From NCBI GenBank assembly GCA_025765615.1, contig JAIVFJ010000407.1, forward strand, positions 1-46,050: 46,050 bases of DNA. Direction: 5' to 3'. The notes under the pieces are model-generated. The model saw only the letters and a list, made by a program, of their open reading frames with translations. It was not told the origin of the DNA and made no database searches. The stretch's first letter is position 1; every line of letters begins with the position of its first letter. This DNA is from Zopfochytrium polystomum (Eukaryota; Chytridiomycota; Chytridiomycetes; Chytridiales; Chytridiaceae). A program made the position numbers and the translations under genes. Shown here one piece after another: positions 33,970 to 45,090 of this stretch.

Positions 33970-34386
33970 AACGAAAACTGCCTTCCTTGCTCGGTCCATC
34001 ACTTGACCACTTCGAGTTGCTGGTGGAGGTCGTGTGCACACTGTCGTTCCAGGGCGCGGTGGCTAAGTTGGAGTTCCCGGGTTCTTTCTAGTCTGGTGGC
34101 TGCGCGGGTCCAGCGCAGCGTGTCAGGGCCTCGTTGCTGCAAACTACCACGGACGGGCAAAGGGAAAACGTCGAGAGGTGAAGCCATGTGGTTCAACAAA
34201 GTTGCACAAGTCAAGTGGTTCTCGTCACAAAACAGTTTTCCAAAACCGCCGCCCAGTCTACCTCCAAAGCCCTCGTCCGGCGTTTGCAAATGTGGTTCCA
34301 CGCGGCAAGCCAAATCGATCTCATCCTGCTCCATCCAGTCCTATCTCGCTCACTTTGCTGTTCTTCGGGCCCAATCGAGCACATTC
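33970..34386. other. Gap between convergent 3' ends of the membrane protein and ataxin-2 genes
   Basis: No coding region is supported. Plus-strand frames are open for up to 145 codons but carry no motif. It is expected to hold the 3' UTRs of both genes. Confidence 0.5.
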
Positions 34387-37300
34387 CTACTTCGACACCT
34401 TTTCCCCACCACCGTTCCCCCCACTTGGTGGAGTCGATGAGTCCGCGCTTCCGGTTTGGGCGATTTGCTGGCCCTGCTGGTGATGCGGTGCGGGAGGTAA
34501 AGGCATGGGGTGCGGGGACTGGGGGTGATGTGGTTGTGGGTGGTGCGGCATGGGACCAGGCCCGTGTGAGGGGTGTCCATGCGGCGGCCGCGGCTGTTGG
34601 GAGGGATGATGAGGAGGGGCATGCGAGTGCTGACCCGGCAGCGGGGCTTCTGGATAGGGACGGGTTAATTTTTCAGCAATGTGCCACCCTACACAAAGGG
34701 TACTCACGCATATGAACAGCTTCCGCCGGCCAAACATGGGCCATCATAATCGGTTGGCCCTGGTAGAATTCCGGAGGAGGGTACGCGCCAGGAACCATTC
34801 CCGGACTTTGCGGATGCATTGGATACATCTGGGGGGAAGGAATGTAAGGTGCCCCTGCCATGGGTGGTCGAGGTCCTCCAGGAGCTCCTGCCGCAATCAT
34901 ATGAGGATAGCCGTCCGGAGGCCTGGCATACACAATCATCGGCGGTGCAGCCTGCGGCTGTTGTGGCTGCTGAGATTGCGACGAAGCCTGGGCAGTACCA
35001 TTACCACCCGTCACTGGCGAGGAGTTGCCCATGGCAGGTTGACTTTGATTGCCGGTTTGCCCAGGCGCTGTTCCTGGTTTGCTGTTTCCATTCGACGGTC
35101 CAGGTGGCGGTGGGGCACCAGCAGCGTAAACCCGTACTTGCGCTCCAGGCATCATTGGCGGAACGTAGCCTGCAGGAACTCCAGCTGGAAATGGGCCATA
35201 CGGGATGTAGGCGGGCATACCGGGTCCGGCGACAACTTGTGGAGGCATTCCAGGCATGTAGGGGCGAGGAACCATCGGCTAGAAGGGGTCTCATCAGAGT
35301 GGTTTTCTAACGAACGCGCCCACTCACCACGCGAGCGAATTGCGCGTACGGTCCAGGCATTGGGTAAGCAAAATACTGTTGGGTGCCATCCATCGGTGCA
35401 CCCACAAATACAGCTCCAGATCCATCATCGTATGGCTGCACCGGGAAAGGTGGACGGAACTGTTGTGGTTGGCCGTACGACCAGCCAGGCTCTGCTCTCA
35501 CATAGTCAGAATGAAGAAACAATTGCTAAAGAAACTCACGCCCTGGGCCAGGCTTTCCACCAGGTGTCTTTGGGTAACCAGCTTTGCTGTAACTCCCGTT
35601 CCGTGTGTTCGATGATCCTCGCGTTGAGCCAGAAACCGACGCAGGCCGTTGCTGGAAATGAGTTAATCATAGTAGTACAACAACAAGTCCTGTTACCCTT
35701 TCGCCTTGCGCAGGCGACTTCAAACCTCCGTTGGGAGGGGACCCAGAACCTGAGTTTTGTCCGGCTGGTGGGTTTCCAAAAGTAGGATTAAACTCTACAG
35801 CGGAAACATTGAGTTTGAACTTCTGCGAGTCGGAGTCGGTAGCTGCAGCAGATATAGTAGAGGCATTGTCGCCTTCACTTGCTGGCGTGGGCGGAGCTGG
35901 TTGGACTGCCGGAGCTTGTGGGGTTTGTGTGGCGACTGGTGCGGGCGAAGGCGCGGGTGCTGCTGGTGGAGCCGGTGCGGAGGAAGACGCTGGGAAGCTT
36001 ACATCGGAGGCAGATCGGTCTTTGAGTCTACTTAGGTTGGGAAGCGTTGCTGCAAGAGCCAGTGCGTGAGCTTTAGCCTGCAACAATGCTGGTGAAGGTG
36101 GTGTCTTCGATTCTGTTTTGGTGCGCGATACAGCTGTTGTTGGCTTGAGAGAGGAAACTGATGAAGGCACGCTTGGTGGCGTGACAGTTGTTTTCGCTTT
36201 GTCGGCCGGTTTTTTCGCCAGAAGCGGCTCTAGATCGGCGGGGACCGGAGTTTTAAGCTAAACACGGAAAGTATTAAAATACAGTTTGAGTCCACCCCAT
36301 TTCTAACCTTGAATTCCTTGCTGAAGCTCTTCAGATCACTGAAAACCTGGCTTTTGTCCCTATACCGAGGAGCAGCTTGCTTTCTCTCTTGATTAGCAAA
36401 GGAATGAAACTGCTGCCACGCCTCCCCGATCAGCTTATTCGTGTCCCTTCCACTCGCTTCTCCTGGACGTGCCTGTTGAAAATATTAGACCATTGCTAAC
36501 TAAGCTAACACAAGGACATACTTTGAGGGCAAACTTCGCAAGCAGCTCCGCCTTACGGAGTTGGTCTTTATCCGACAACTTCGTTGTTGCAACAGGCTTT
36601 GCCGGAGAAGAGGTCTCCTGTTTGGGTGCCGTGACGTCTGAAACCGCCGGTTTTGTGACAACGACGGAGGGGGCTTTCGAGGCGGAGTCGGAACTTTCAG
36701 ATGATTCACTAGGCTTCGATGGCGCCGTGGGCACCACTTTTGAGGACGAAGAGGCTGCTTCCGCCGTGAGAGCTCCGGAAGCCGATGATGGGGCCGGATT
36801 AGAAGATCCTCCGCCGGCGTTTGAGGTAGCGGCAGTTGCAACAGTGGATGCTTCCGATCTCTTCCGAGGTGGCAGCGCCCCAACGTTCTTCCCGCCAGTC
36901 ACTCTTGCACCTGGCGGAACGTACTTGCCTGGTTGTCGGATTACTGAGGAATACTTTTCTTCTTCATCCATTCCATCGTTAGGAACAACAATATTTCTTT
37001 CCTCAAGAATGTGAATATTGTCCGACTGTAAACAAATCTCTTTAACAAAATCTTTCGGTGCCTCGCAATTACACTAACCATTTTCGTCTCGTTCTCAATT
37101 TCGCGTGCCATCCTTCGCGCTTCCGCCTCCTTCTGCTTGAAATCTGGTGCACTCCGATCGATTGCAGTCGTATATAACTCTTCGTTGAAGTCCGTAGTGA
37201 CCCCGAACAGTCGCTCATTCGTGGAGAATTGATCCCATTTGCCATCCTCGCCATCTTCAAGGGATCCCGCTGTAATGGGATCGGAGGCTGAAGGTTGCCA

Positions 37301-38145
37301 CTGAACGAGCTCACGCTCTCTGCCGAATTCGCCAGCCCGAGCACCAATCGCAGCGTCGGTGAGAAATCCAACTAGATGTACACAGTTAGAGAAGAAACCT
37401 CACCGCAAACGCGTTCGAGCACTCACGGTTGTCCTGGGTGCTTGATTCCTCCGTAGAAAGGTTGACAGAGTAAGCCGAAATTCCAAGTATATCGGACGAA
37501 GTTAAAACGAGGCGATCGACAGCGTTGCCTCCAGCTTTTCCGTTCGTAATTAATCGTGCCATTCGTAAAACAGCTCCAATTTCGTTGGTCGTGTTCATTG
37601 TGTGCAGAATCCCTTCGTACTGCTTTCCATCCTTCAACTCAGCGATAACCCTGCATCCCTTTTAACAGAATGATAGTGTTCTTCTTAATACTGGGGGTTT
37701 GAATAGAGTTGTCAACTTTACCACAAGGCTCACGCCAAGAAATGCAAGGCGATCCTCCTGCTCTTTAAAATTGGGTGCTGCAGAGTGCAGCAACGAAGCC
37801 GAGGCTGCAGACGACTTTTGGTCCTTGAACTGTGGTGGGCCGTTGCTCCATTTCCCTTTCGGCCTAGCCTGCATTTAGAAAGGATGAAACTCTTCAAATC
37901 GCATTTCCATACCCCGAGAAGGGGACCTGAGCGTTCGACATGAATGGTGGTTGTTCATGGCTTCCGTTTCTTCCAGAGGCTGAACTGACAGACCCATTCA
38001 TGGCGTTACTCCCCCCATATTCGCGCCGACCAGGACCAGATCCACCCGACCCACCGCCACGTCCACCCCCGCGAGGTGGGTGACGAGATCCGCCACTCAG
38101 GCCATTACGCTGCGATGCACCGGCCGAATCCCCACGCCGATTCAT
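34387..38145 (-). CDS. ATXN2: Ataxin-2 family protein (Lsm, LsmAD and PAM2)
   Basis: A multi-exon gene from ATG 38145 (MNRRGDSAGAS) to TAG 34389-34387. Ataxin-2/Pbp1 proteins bind RNA and poly(A)-binding protein and act in translation, stress granules and signalling. In order: Gly/Arg-rich N-terminus; an Lsm domain across 37770-37440 (EQEDRLAFLGVSLV, VIAELKDGKQYEGILHTMNT, DRLVLTSSDILG); LsmAD near 37245-36940 (WDQFSTNERLFGVTTDFNEE, LYTTAIDRSAPDFKQKEAEA, then DEEEKYSSVIRQPGKYVPPG); a Ser/Pro/Ala-rich linker; a PAM2 motif at about 35820-35780 (KLNVSAVEFNPTF) that binds the MLLE domain of poly(A)-binding protein; and a Pro/Gly/His/Gln-rich tail (PHHPQPHHPQS). Introns are 45-90 bp. A 5'-UTR intron (donor near 38280, acceptor just before the ATG) is possible. 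Confidence 0.93.
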
Positions 38146-39209
38146 ACCTGTATTAAATCCAGAATTCGCGTCAGAAAATGCGATTCTGCGAGGAGAAACG
38201 GAAATCCGAACTGCGAGGAGGTGGATCACGCAGATCAGGGTGTCATGTCACTAGCGGCAGTGCCCCATTGGCGAGCTTACAAGTACCAGCAATGGCAGTA
38301 AACGCGCCATCCCTGGTGCACCTCCTAACCACGGCGAACGGCCTCGCAGCGATCGGCAACAGTCAGATATCACTCGAGTCCTTCGTTCATTCATGCCCAT
38401 CAGTTTGTCAATCGGCAGTAGTTGTCGCACAGCTGCTGGTTGTGATATCACTCTTGCTGGCTACCCAACAATCAATTTCAACCCCAGCATTCGCAATCGC
38501 TCCCTCTGGCCAAGGTAGTTGTCGCTCCTCCCCTTCAGCCCGACTTTTCGCATCCTCTGTCTCAGTCCATCCACTCCCTTTCCTCTTCTGCCTCCTCCCT
38601 CTCCTCTCTCTTCACCACCGCCCGCCCACTCTCACTCACCCTTCGACTCAACTCAGCTGGCCAAACGTGCCTTTGATAAAAAAAAAAATTTTTTTTCCCG
38701 TTTTTTCGAAATGTTGCTTGCGGCCGTTCCAAAATTTTGTGCGGCCCAAATTTCGATGCTGCAATTGCAACAACAGTGCTGCTGGCACGTTCCTCCTCAC
38801 GGCATCGTTGAGTAATGCATGAGATTTGTTTTGGGATTTCAGCGAAAATCTCATCCTACTATGATATATAATTATTTTACTGACTCTATCAGCGGAACAC
38901 TTGAAAGTAGGTCAGTCAATCTGTGATTGGTAAGGACAAGCAGTTGATGAGCAGCAGAACAACCACCGTCCCAAACAAGAACCGCACAAGGACGGGCTGC
39001 GGGGCGGGCGCCCAGCGTGTTGGAACATCCGTCTGCCAGCGCACCGTATATTCGTCTTCCTATTTGCCGCAATGCATGCCAGTGGGTGGAGCCAGCCTGC
39101 CGCGAAAGCTCTGGAAACCCCCACAGCGATTTTGTGGCGATGGAGTGGGCCGGTTTCCTCCAGTAAAAGGACTTCCCCTGTATTGTTTTGTGCGCTCCAA
39201 AGCTACGGG
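38146..39209. other. Upstream region of ataxin-2; no gene recognised
   Basis: Contains the likely promoter and 5' UTR of ataxin-2, a CT-rich region (38520-38650) and an A9/T8 palindromic run at 38682-38698. A minus-strand GTAAGC donor near 38279 could begin a 5'-UTR intron that ends at CAG 38149. Nothing else is supported. Confidence 0.45.
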
Positions 39210-39236
39210 CCTTGCTATCTGGCCTTAGATAGCAAG
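39210..39236. repeat. Perfect 10-bp inverted repeat hairpin
   Basis: CTTGCTATCT and AGATAGCAAG form a perfect stem around a 6-base loop (GGCCTT). It is followed by GGGGTTCAATCTCATTGG, reminiscent of a T-loop, but no complete tRNA cloverleaf could be built, so no RNA gene is called. Confidence 0.6.
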
Positions 39237-39264
39237 CCGTGAGCTCGCCCGGGGTTCAATCTCA

Positions 39265-40140
39265 TTGGTGGTTCGATTTAGCCGGCACGTTGCCTTTCTT
39301 TGCTGGACGTGCTCGCCGTGGTACGCCAGATTGCTGCTAACGACTACAAAGGATAACGAGGGCTACGAAATCAGGAAGATAATTCGAAGTGCCACCGCAT
39401 TTGAGTGTGTGAAGCGCCAACTCTCATCGTTGGTCGTCCTTGTATCAAAGCGTGTTTCTCGGAGTTGTGGGCCAAAGATAACTGGAAGACACCAAATAAA
39501 CATCAGATTGTTCACCGACCACCAATTGTTGGACTTAATCCGATGCTTCGCGCGACAACCATATTGTTTCACCTTAGGAGCTCGCCTGATGGAACAGATT
39601 TCTTCTCCTATGGGTTCATACATCGATATCGATATTCAGGCCAATCAGGGCAACGCCATTTTTTTCAGGAAGGACGTGAGTGGTGACTTGCCATCAACAA
39701 TCATGTTTTCTGGCGTTGACAGAGAATTCTAAGATACTCTGAGCAAAGAGCCAAAAGCGTTTCCCAGAGATGAGGATGAAGAACCTGACACTGAAACTCT
39801 GCTGTTAGACAATGATTTATTTCCCACTCTGAGCCTCACACTCAATCCCCTGAGCCTGTTGATAAACCTGAGCCCAACGGAGGCAATCCCACTCTTTGCT
39901 AGAGAGCCAGTACCTCCTCCTTCCCAGCTATTGGACAGTGTTTCAGGGAACAACTGAATTGAGATCAAATTCCGACAATACCTGCTGATAAAGTTCTGAC
40001 TGTTTGGACAAATTGCCCAATGAATGAAGTGCTGGGTGAGTTTAGCTTAAAGGTCTTCAATCAAGATGCTTTACATCTGGCATGAGCGACGCTGCGATCC
40101 TCTTTACAGCTGACTTCCTGAAACTGTACAGTTCCACCTG
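39265..40140. other. Unresolved stretch, possibly decayed retroelement sequence
   Basis: The plus-strand frame 39265-39732 (155 codons) and an acidic/Ser-Pro-rich reading downstream (EDEEPDTETLL near 39770) recall the linker between integrase and reverse transcriptase of copia elements, and the stretch is followed by a plus-orientation LTR fragment at 40165-40288. No catalytic motif was recognised, so the assignment is weak. Confidence 0.25.
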
Positions 40141-40164
40141 TCTTGCGAAGCTGGTTGAACCTGC

Positions 40165-40288
40165 AAGAGTATTAAGTGGAACCGAAACCCAGTCTTAATA
40201 GTTTTCCTCCTCCTCTACTCAAGAAGATAATATAGGAGAGGTTTTTACCCTGTACCAGTCATGCTTGCCTAGCAACTATTACAGTGTT
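40165..40288 (+). repeat. Partial copia LTR in plus orientation
   Basis: Reading forward, GAGTATTAAGTGGAACCGAA through TAGCAACTATTACAGTGT is the reverse complement of 40505-40640 inside the full LTR copy next door (and of 10090-10210). It is an internal LTR piece of about 120 bp, inverted relative to its neighbour. Confidence 0.8.
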
Positions 40289-40375
40289 CCTCTGTCACTG
40301 CCGCCGCCGCAGGCTCTCCCGGCAAGGTCTTACCCACCGCCATCGCCACTGCTGCCGCTGGGCTGTTGTTGTCTC

Positions 40376-40784
40376 TGTAAACAGTCTACTCTGAGTGAGT
40401 GAGCGGAAGGAGTGAATGAAGTGGCGATGAGTGTTTGTGGGTGGTCCTTCTCCCCAACTTGGAGAGAAAGAGAAAAACTCTGTTTTGAATTATTGATACA
40501 TAATGATGATATGCACACTGTAATAGTTGCTAGGCAAGCGTGACTGGCACAGGGTAAAAACCTCTCCTATATTATCTGCATGAGCAGAGGAGGAGGAAAA
40601 CTGTTGACACTGGTCTGTTTCACTTAATACTCAGAGTATTTGTCATCAGCGCAAGCCAGCACCCAGGTCTGCATTGTCAGTGGCTCACTCTCCCATGGGC
40701 ATTGTGAGAACAATAACTGACAGTCACAATAGGTTCAGGTCTGTCTTGTGCCTCTTGCTGCTGACCAGTCAGTTCCGCCTAACA
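40376..40784 (-). repeat. 3' LTR of the minus-strand copia element (409 bp)
   Basis: On the minus strand it begins TGTTAGGCGG (40784) immediately after a polypurine tract and ends TTTACA (40376). It is near-identical to 9947-10358. TG...CA ends and position after the pol remnant define it as the 3' LTR. Confidence 0.88.
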
Positions 40785-40793
40785 CCCCCCTGC
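40785..40793 (-). other. Polypurine tract of the copia element
   Basis: Minus-strand GCAGGGGGG directly precedes the LTR start. This is the usual site of plus-strand primer formation in LTR elements. Confidence 0.7.
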
Positions 40794-40989
40794 ACGAAGG
40801 CCATGGGTGCAGCACCTGTTATGCAAAGCATGCGTAAGCATCTGAGGCTTCAACCGAAAGGGTGTTTGAAAGGTTGCAGTGGGGTCAGAGGCCAAGTAGT
40901 GAGGTCAGTCGCTGGAGCTGAGACGGTGAGAGTGGTTTTGTGAGAATGTCTGCGATCTGGTTGCTGGTAGGTACGTAGCGTACAGTGAT

Positions 40990-42000
40990 CTCTCCAGTGG
41001 CTATGCCTTGTCAGTGGAAATGAGCACATATGTCAATGTGTTTTGTGTGAGCATGTGTGAGAGGATTGAGCACTAGTGCGATTGCAGATTGATTGTCCTT
41101 GAGGATTGGAAGTGGCTGCTGTGTGGGGAGTTGCAACTCTGATAATACGGCTAGGAGCCATTGTGCTTCTTGGAAGGCTTCAGAAAGTGAGTAGTATTCT
41201 GCTTCTGTGGAGGTTAGTGATACGCAATGTTGTTTGCGTGAGACCCAAGAGACAGCAGCGCCCATGAAGAAAAAGACATATCCAGTGCACAATGTGTGGT
41301 CTCCAGGTCCGCCCCCATAGGATGCATCAGCGTATGCAGCTGGTTCAAGGGTGTCATTTGTGAAGAGCCATAGTGGCTTGTGGCTTTGCCTGTAGAATAA
41401 TCCGTAGTCCCAGGTGCCTTGGATCTAATGATGCAGGCGGCAGAGTGCATTGTGATGGCACTGCTGTGGCTTCAGTTGGAACTGGGAGAGCAAATTTGTT
41501 GCAAATGCGATATCTGGTCGAGTTTGTGTCGCAAGATATTGAATTTTCATGGGTTTGGATTGATACCAGCTTGAGTTGCTTTTGCTGAGTTCGATTGACG
41601 TTTTGTCATGCATAAAGGTGACAGACATTGGGGTTGATGTGATATCCAGGTCGTCCCACATTTTCTCCTCAGTGAGAATTGTCCTGGTGTATTTGTCTAG
41701 CCCATCCAAATGCCTTTGGGGTTGCACTTGAGGTGGATGCGAATCACTTGGCTGACAGTGGTTTCCTTGAGAGATATGCTGTACTCAGTGCAAAAAGGAT
41801 CCTCAATACTTGCGACAAGAGCTGGAGTGTTGGCCATGACGTTGTGGACAAAAACAAAGATGATTTCAAACGTTTGCTGCTGAGGGTCTACTCGAAAGAA
41901 GAGGCGGGGTTCAGCAAGAGATTGGTTGAAGCCAAGTTTCTCGACAATGAACTTGTGAAGGGTCAGGAACCAGTTGACATCCATGCTGTGGTACTCGAGG
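40990..42000 (-). pseudogene. Copia Pol remnant (reverse transcriptase C-terminal half and RNase H)
   Basis: Read right to left, in several frames: KLGFNQSLAEPRLFFR (near 41945), the usual LGFxQSxADPCLF motif; IIFVFVHNVM at the place of the YVDD active site; YLATQTRPDIAFATNLLSQF (near 41530); CTGYVFFFMGAAVSWVSRKQ, LTSTEAEYYSLSEA and LKDNQSAIAL of RNase H; and HTKHIDI near 41035. At least three frameshifts separate the pieces. The RT catalytic Asp pair is replaced by His-Asn. It is inactive, and belongs with the polypurine tract and LTR that follow at 40793-40376. Confidence 0.88.
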
Positions 42001-42044
42001 CCAAAAGCAAGGCTGATTGCAATTAGCAGTCAGACGGCCTGGAT

Positions 42045-42330
42045 CTGGACGACAGGAGAAAAGGTGTCTGGTGGGTGGTGCAACTGAAGGCCCCAGGCAA
42101 TACCGGCCCTGCGGGAGCTTGTGTGGCGTGGACCCAAGTCAGAAGGGATGGATGCCTGTTTGGGAAGCCCATTCTGTAAGGAACACCACCAGGGGAGAAA
42201 GGTCCATTCGCGCCTGACGTTATGCATGGGGGAAAGTGCGGAAGGCGGGATGTGGAGAGAGGAAGAGCGGACTCTCTGGCATGGGGTGTCCCAAGCCGCA
42301 TCGTGCAGAAGGCTCACCTGCCAATGATTT
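42045..42330 (+). repeat. Dispersed repeat, copy 2 (partner of 2060-2360)
   Basis: It shares ordered blocks with 2060-2360 in the same orientation, including CCCATTCTGTAAGGA and CATCGTGCAGAAGG. Similarity fades into pyrimidine-rich sequence (TTCTCTATTTCCTTTTTCTG) at the right end. The neighbouring pol remnant is in the opposite orientation to the copia element that flanks copy 1. Identity is unknown. Confidence 0.65.
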
Positions 42331-42461
42331 CTCTATTTCCTTTTTCTGCATCCAAATACTCACAAACACCTCTTTAAATTTACTAACACCACCAAAGCCG
42401 ACCCCTGAACACAAGACAATTGCTGAAACACCAACTAGAGACCTACCACCGCAAGCGCCTA

Positions 42462-42597
42462 AAAGAATTTGCTATGTTGGCTGATTGATGGATTGGACTG
42501 CTGTGGTGTACACTACTGAAGGTGGTGGTGGTGGGAGGTTGATCTTGGCTTGATGAAAACCCACCCAGGACTGGAGGGACTTGGTGTGTGTGGGGAT

Positions 42598-42630
<33 letters not shown>

Positions 42631-42900
42631 AGTGATGATGGAAAAGGGAAAGGAGTGAGAGGATGGAGAGAGGAGAAAGGAGTGAGTGGGCAGAGCTGGA
42701 AGAGAGAGCAAATGGAGGAAGAGAGATTGGCTTGTTTTGCACTGGATTCTGTCAAAGCAGCAAGGAGGGGGTTGGATTCCTTATTTGATCTCTGTGGGAG
42801 GTTGCTGCTTTTATACTCCTGCAGGTTGGAGCCATCAGAAAACAGAGGGAGCAGTGGGCTGCACAGAGCAGGCCACAGAAAATGAGATAAAACAGGCTGA
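42462..42900 (-). repeat. LTR-like segment with TATA box, minus orientation
   Basis: Positions 42462-42555 match the reverse complement of 3990-4099, the end of the plus-strand copia LTR, including the CCACCACCACCACCTTCAGT block. On the minus strand a TATAAAAG lies at about 42820-42813, upstream of the shared tail, as in an LTR U3. A GA tract (42600-42628) interrupts it. It is of a different LTR family from 40376-40784, so it is not the 5' LTR of that element. Confidence 0.5.
42600..42628. repeat. (GA)n microsatellite
   Basis: A pure GA run of about 29 bp inside the LTR-like segment. Confidence 0.9.
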
Positions 42901-44433
42901 GCACCAACCCCCAGCCTGGGCTAAGTACCCATTCAGGGCTTAGTACCACCCAGGGCTGGGCATCACTCAGGGCTGAGTACCAGCCTGGTGTGAGACTATA
43001 CTCACTCCTTTGACCCTGGGATCTGGGCCCTAGAGTGAGGGAAAGCAAATAATAGGCTAAAACTAACTTTATTGGGCTGTTGTCTAGGGGGTGTTTCAAC
43101 CCTACTACTTGCCTAGTCCACGAAGTATCCCTACTGATCTGTCTAACAGGGGTCTCAAACACAAAGAATGAACATTTGGAGGGACAATCCTCTGAAGGAT
43201 CGGTGCCGGGGCACCGATTACTCGCGTGGCCGTGGGCCGATGCGAGGGGAAACGGAAGGGCACTCCCAAGGGCGCAACACAACCGCAGAATAAAGAGAGA
43301 GAAGAGGGAAACGGGGGTTTTTATCTCAGGAACCTAATCTCAAATACAACAGGAGCGGTTAATAGCGACGGGACAGACAGGGCGCGACCTAGCGCCCCTC
43401 GTCGCAGAGGGTGCTGCAGGAGCCCCCGTTGTCGCCAGCGACGGGGGGGAGAGAGAGAAGGGAGTCGACTATGTAGGTCGGAAGGTCGCCAGCAGGGAAC
43501 TCGCACGCGGAAACACCTGCAATAGTACACGCACCCCGCTGGGCTGCGTCGGCACGATCACTCGACCAACAGGCTTTATCGCATCGCACTCGTGCTCACA
43601 CATCTCACTCTCACAGCAATAGGACCGAGGCAGGCACTCGTAGATCGAACTCTCAGGTGTCGTGGGCTGCACCGAGTGCGGCCAACAACACCCTCGCGGG
43701 GACGGGAAGGTTGGGGACGATGACGCCGTCGTCGTCGCCACCACCACCACCGTCGTCGCGGCGGGCGAGTACCCGTGGTCCCCACTCCAACACAGAGCCG
43801 GCAATGTCACACAGTCGCTGGTGGGGCCAGCTGCATTCCCCACCCACGGCCCCTTAAGAGGAGCCCCACGAAGGGACCATGTACACACCCGGGTGTGTAC
43901 CATCTCTCACTACCCTCACCTTTGTGAGCCAGATGGATTTGAAGGGACTCTGTATTGGTGCCAATGGACAGAAATCAGATTGAAGAAAAAAGGAAAAAGA
44001 GAAATGGCCCAAAAACAGAGAGAGAGAAAATTGACAAGTCAACCCCCCCGACTTGGAGCATCCACCACAAATGCTCTAAGTCCCCCCCAACCCTATGCAT
44101 GTATGTACAAGTGCCAAAAATAAATAATAAATTAGGCGGGCTTGGGGTACGGCCTGTCAGGCACCCCATCCCTAGGCAGTCGGGCAGTCTCCGTTAGTCA
44201 CCGAAAAAGAAAATATGTTGAGAAAACCCTGGTGCAACGGAAACTGTTAAGACGAAAGTAGTAAAAGCAGACCCAATAATAAAGACGGGTTAGCCGCAAA
44301 TACACTTTGATAACGCCTTGGAAACTAAAGAACTGGGAGCAATAATAGGGGTCCCGATCCTTGCGGTTTTATGACAGGTACGCTTGTTTTTGCGAATAAA
44401 ATCCTAGACTTTATCACTGAGACCTCGGTGTAG
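42901..44433. other. Repeat-rich stretch without a recognised gene
   Basis: Degenerate short repeats (CAGGGCTGAGTACCA and variants, 42900-42990), a GC-rich palindrome (GGTGCCGGGGCACC, 43201-43214) and simple GA tracts are visible. Frames of up to 153 codons exist on both strands but show no motif. The 43903-43469 minus frame is Ser/Thr/Cys rich and unassigned. Confidence 0.45.
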
Positions 44434-45075
44434 TCCTACACCGAGCAGACTCCTGTAGACTCTGCAGAAGATGCTGTTACCAATAGTCTTGATGACTTTG
44501 AGAAAGAGCTTGAAGAGTGGAAGGCTGCCACTCGGCTCATGAAGAAACCTGCCTCCAAGACCACAACGGCCCCTGGAGCGCATATTGACTTCCTTAAGAA
44601 GTACACTTCAGAGGAAACTGAAGACCAAACTGCTGATGTAGAGTATCCTATTGAGAGGATCAAAGGTCATACCTTTGACGGAGAAAAGTATTACTATCTG
44701 ACCAAGTGGTTAGGATTCTCTACCAAACACGATTGGTACCAACTCGAAGAAGATCTTCACCGCCTTGCAGTGCGCGACTACTGGGAATTGGTGAAGACTG
44801 ATGATCCTGAAGAATATCAGAAACGATTGAAATGGTCACGGCTTCCAAAGAGCCGCAAGTTCTGTGCGCCAACTGCGAGGGTGGCCACACAGATGATAAT
44901 GGAGAGAGATCAGCGCTTGCTTCATCCTCTCACCCCACCAGATTCCAACCCCACCACACAGGCTAGTGCACTGTCTGTACAACCTGCCCCAAGTCAGCCT
45001 GTTGCTGGCCTGCCCACACCACAAACTCAACCTGTGCCCCTGAGGAGGAGCACACGGTCGAAACCTTCTAAGTAA
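44434..45075 (+). CDS. Chromodomain protein ORF, retroelement-derived
   Basis: The frame is open from just after a TAG at 44431-44433 to TAA 45073-45075; the first ATG is 44539, giving 178 aa. YPIERIKGHTFDGEKYYYLT, KWLGFSTKHDWYQLEEDL and RDYWELVK form a chromodomain (the usual pattern is EVExIL...YLVKWKGY...WEP). It is preceded by an acidic helix (LDDFEKELEEWKAATRL) and followed by a Pro/Gln-rich tail ending LRRSTRSKPSK. Chromodomains of this type sit at the end of integrase in Ty3/gypsy chromoviruses and bind modified histones to guide insertion. Here no integrase precedes it on the same strand. Upstream the same frame has an in-frame TAG after MTGTLVFANKILDF (44371), so it may be a broken piece of a longer protein. 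Confidence 0.7.
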   Translation, partial: SYTEQTPVDSAEDAVTNSLDDFEKELEEWKAATRLMKKPASKTTTAPGAHIDFLKKYTSEETEDQTADVEYPIERIKGHTFDGEKYYYLTKWLGFSTKHDWYQLEEDLHRLAVRDYWELVKTDDPEEYQKRLKWSRLPKSRKFCAPTARVATQMIMERDQRLLHPLTPPDSNPTTQASALSVQPAPSQPVAGLPTPQTQPVPLRRSTRSKPSK

Positions 45076-45090
45076 GAAGTACTCCCTTTG

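Noticed and set aside
39200..39275. Possible tRNA gene (GGTTCAATC after a stem)
   Set aside because: No acceptor stem, D arm or anticodon arm of correct size could be assembled around the T-loop-like motif.
42462..42900. 5' LTR of the minus-strand copia element whose pol is at 40990-42000
   Set aside because: Its sequence is unrelated to the 3' LTR at 40376-40784, whereas the two LTRs of one element should match.
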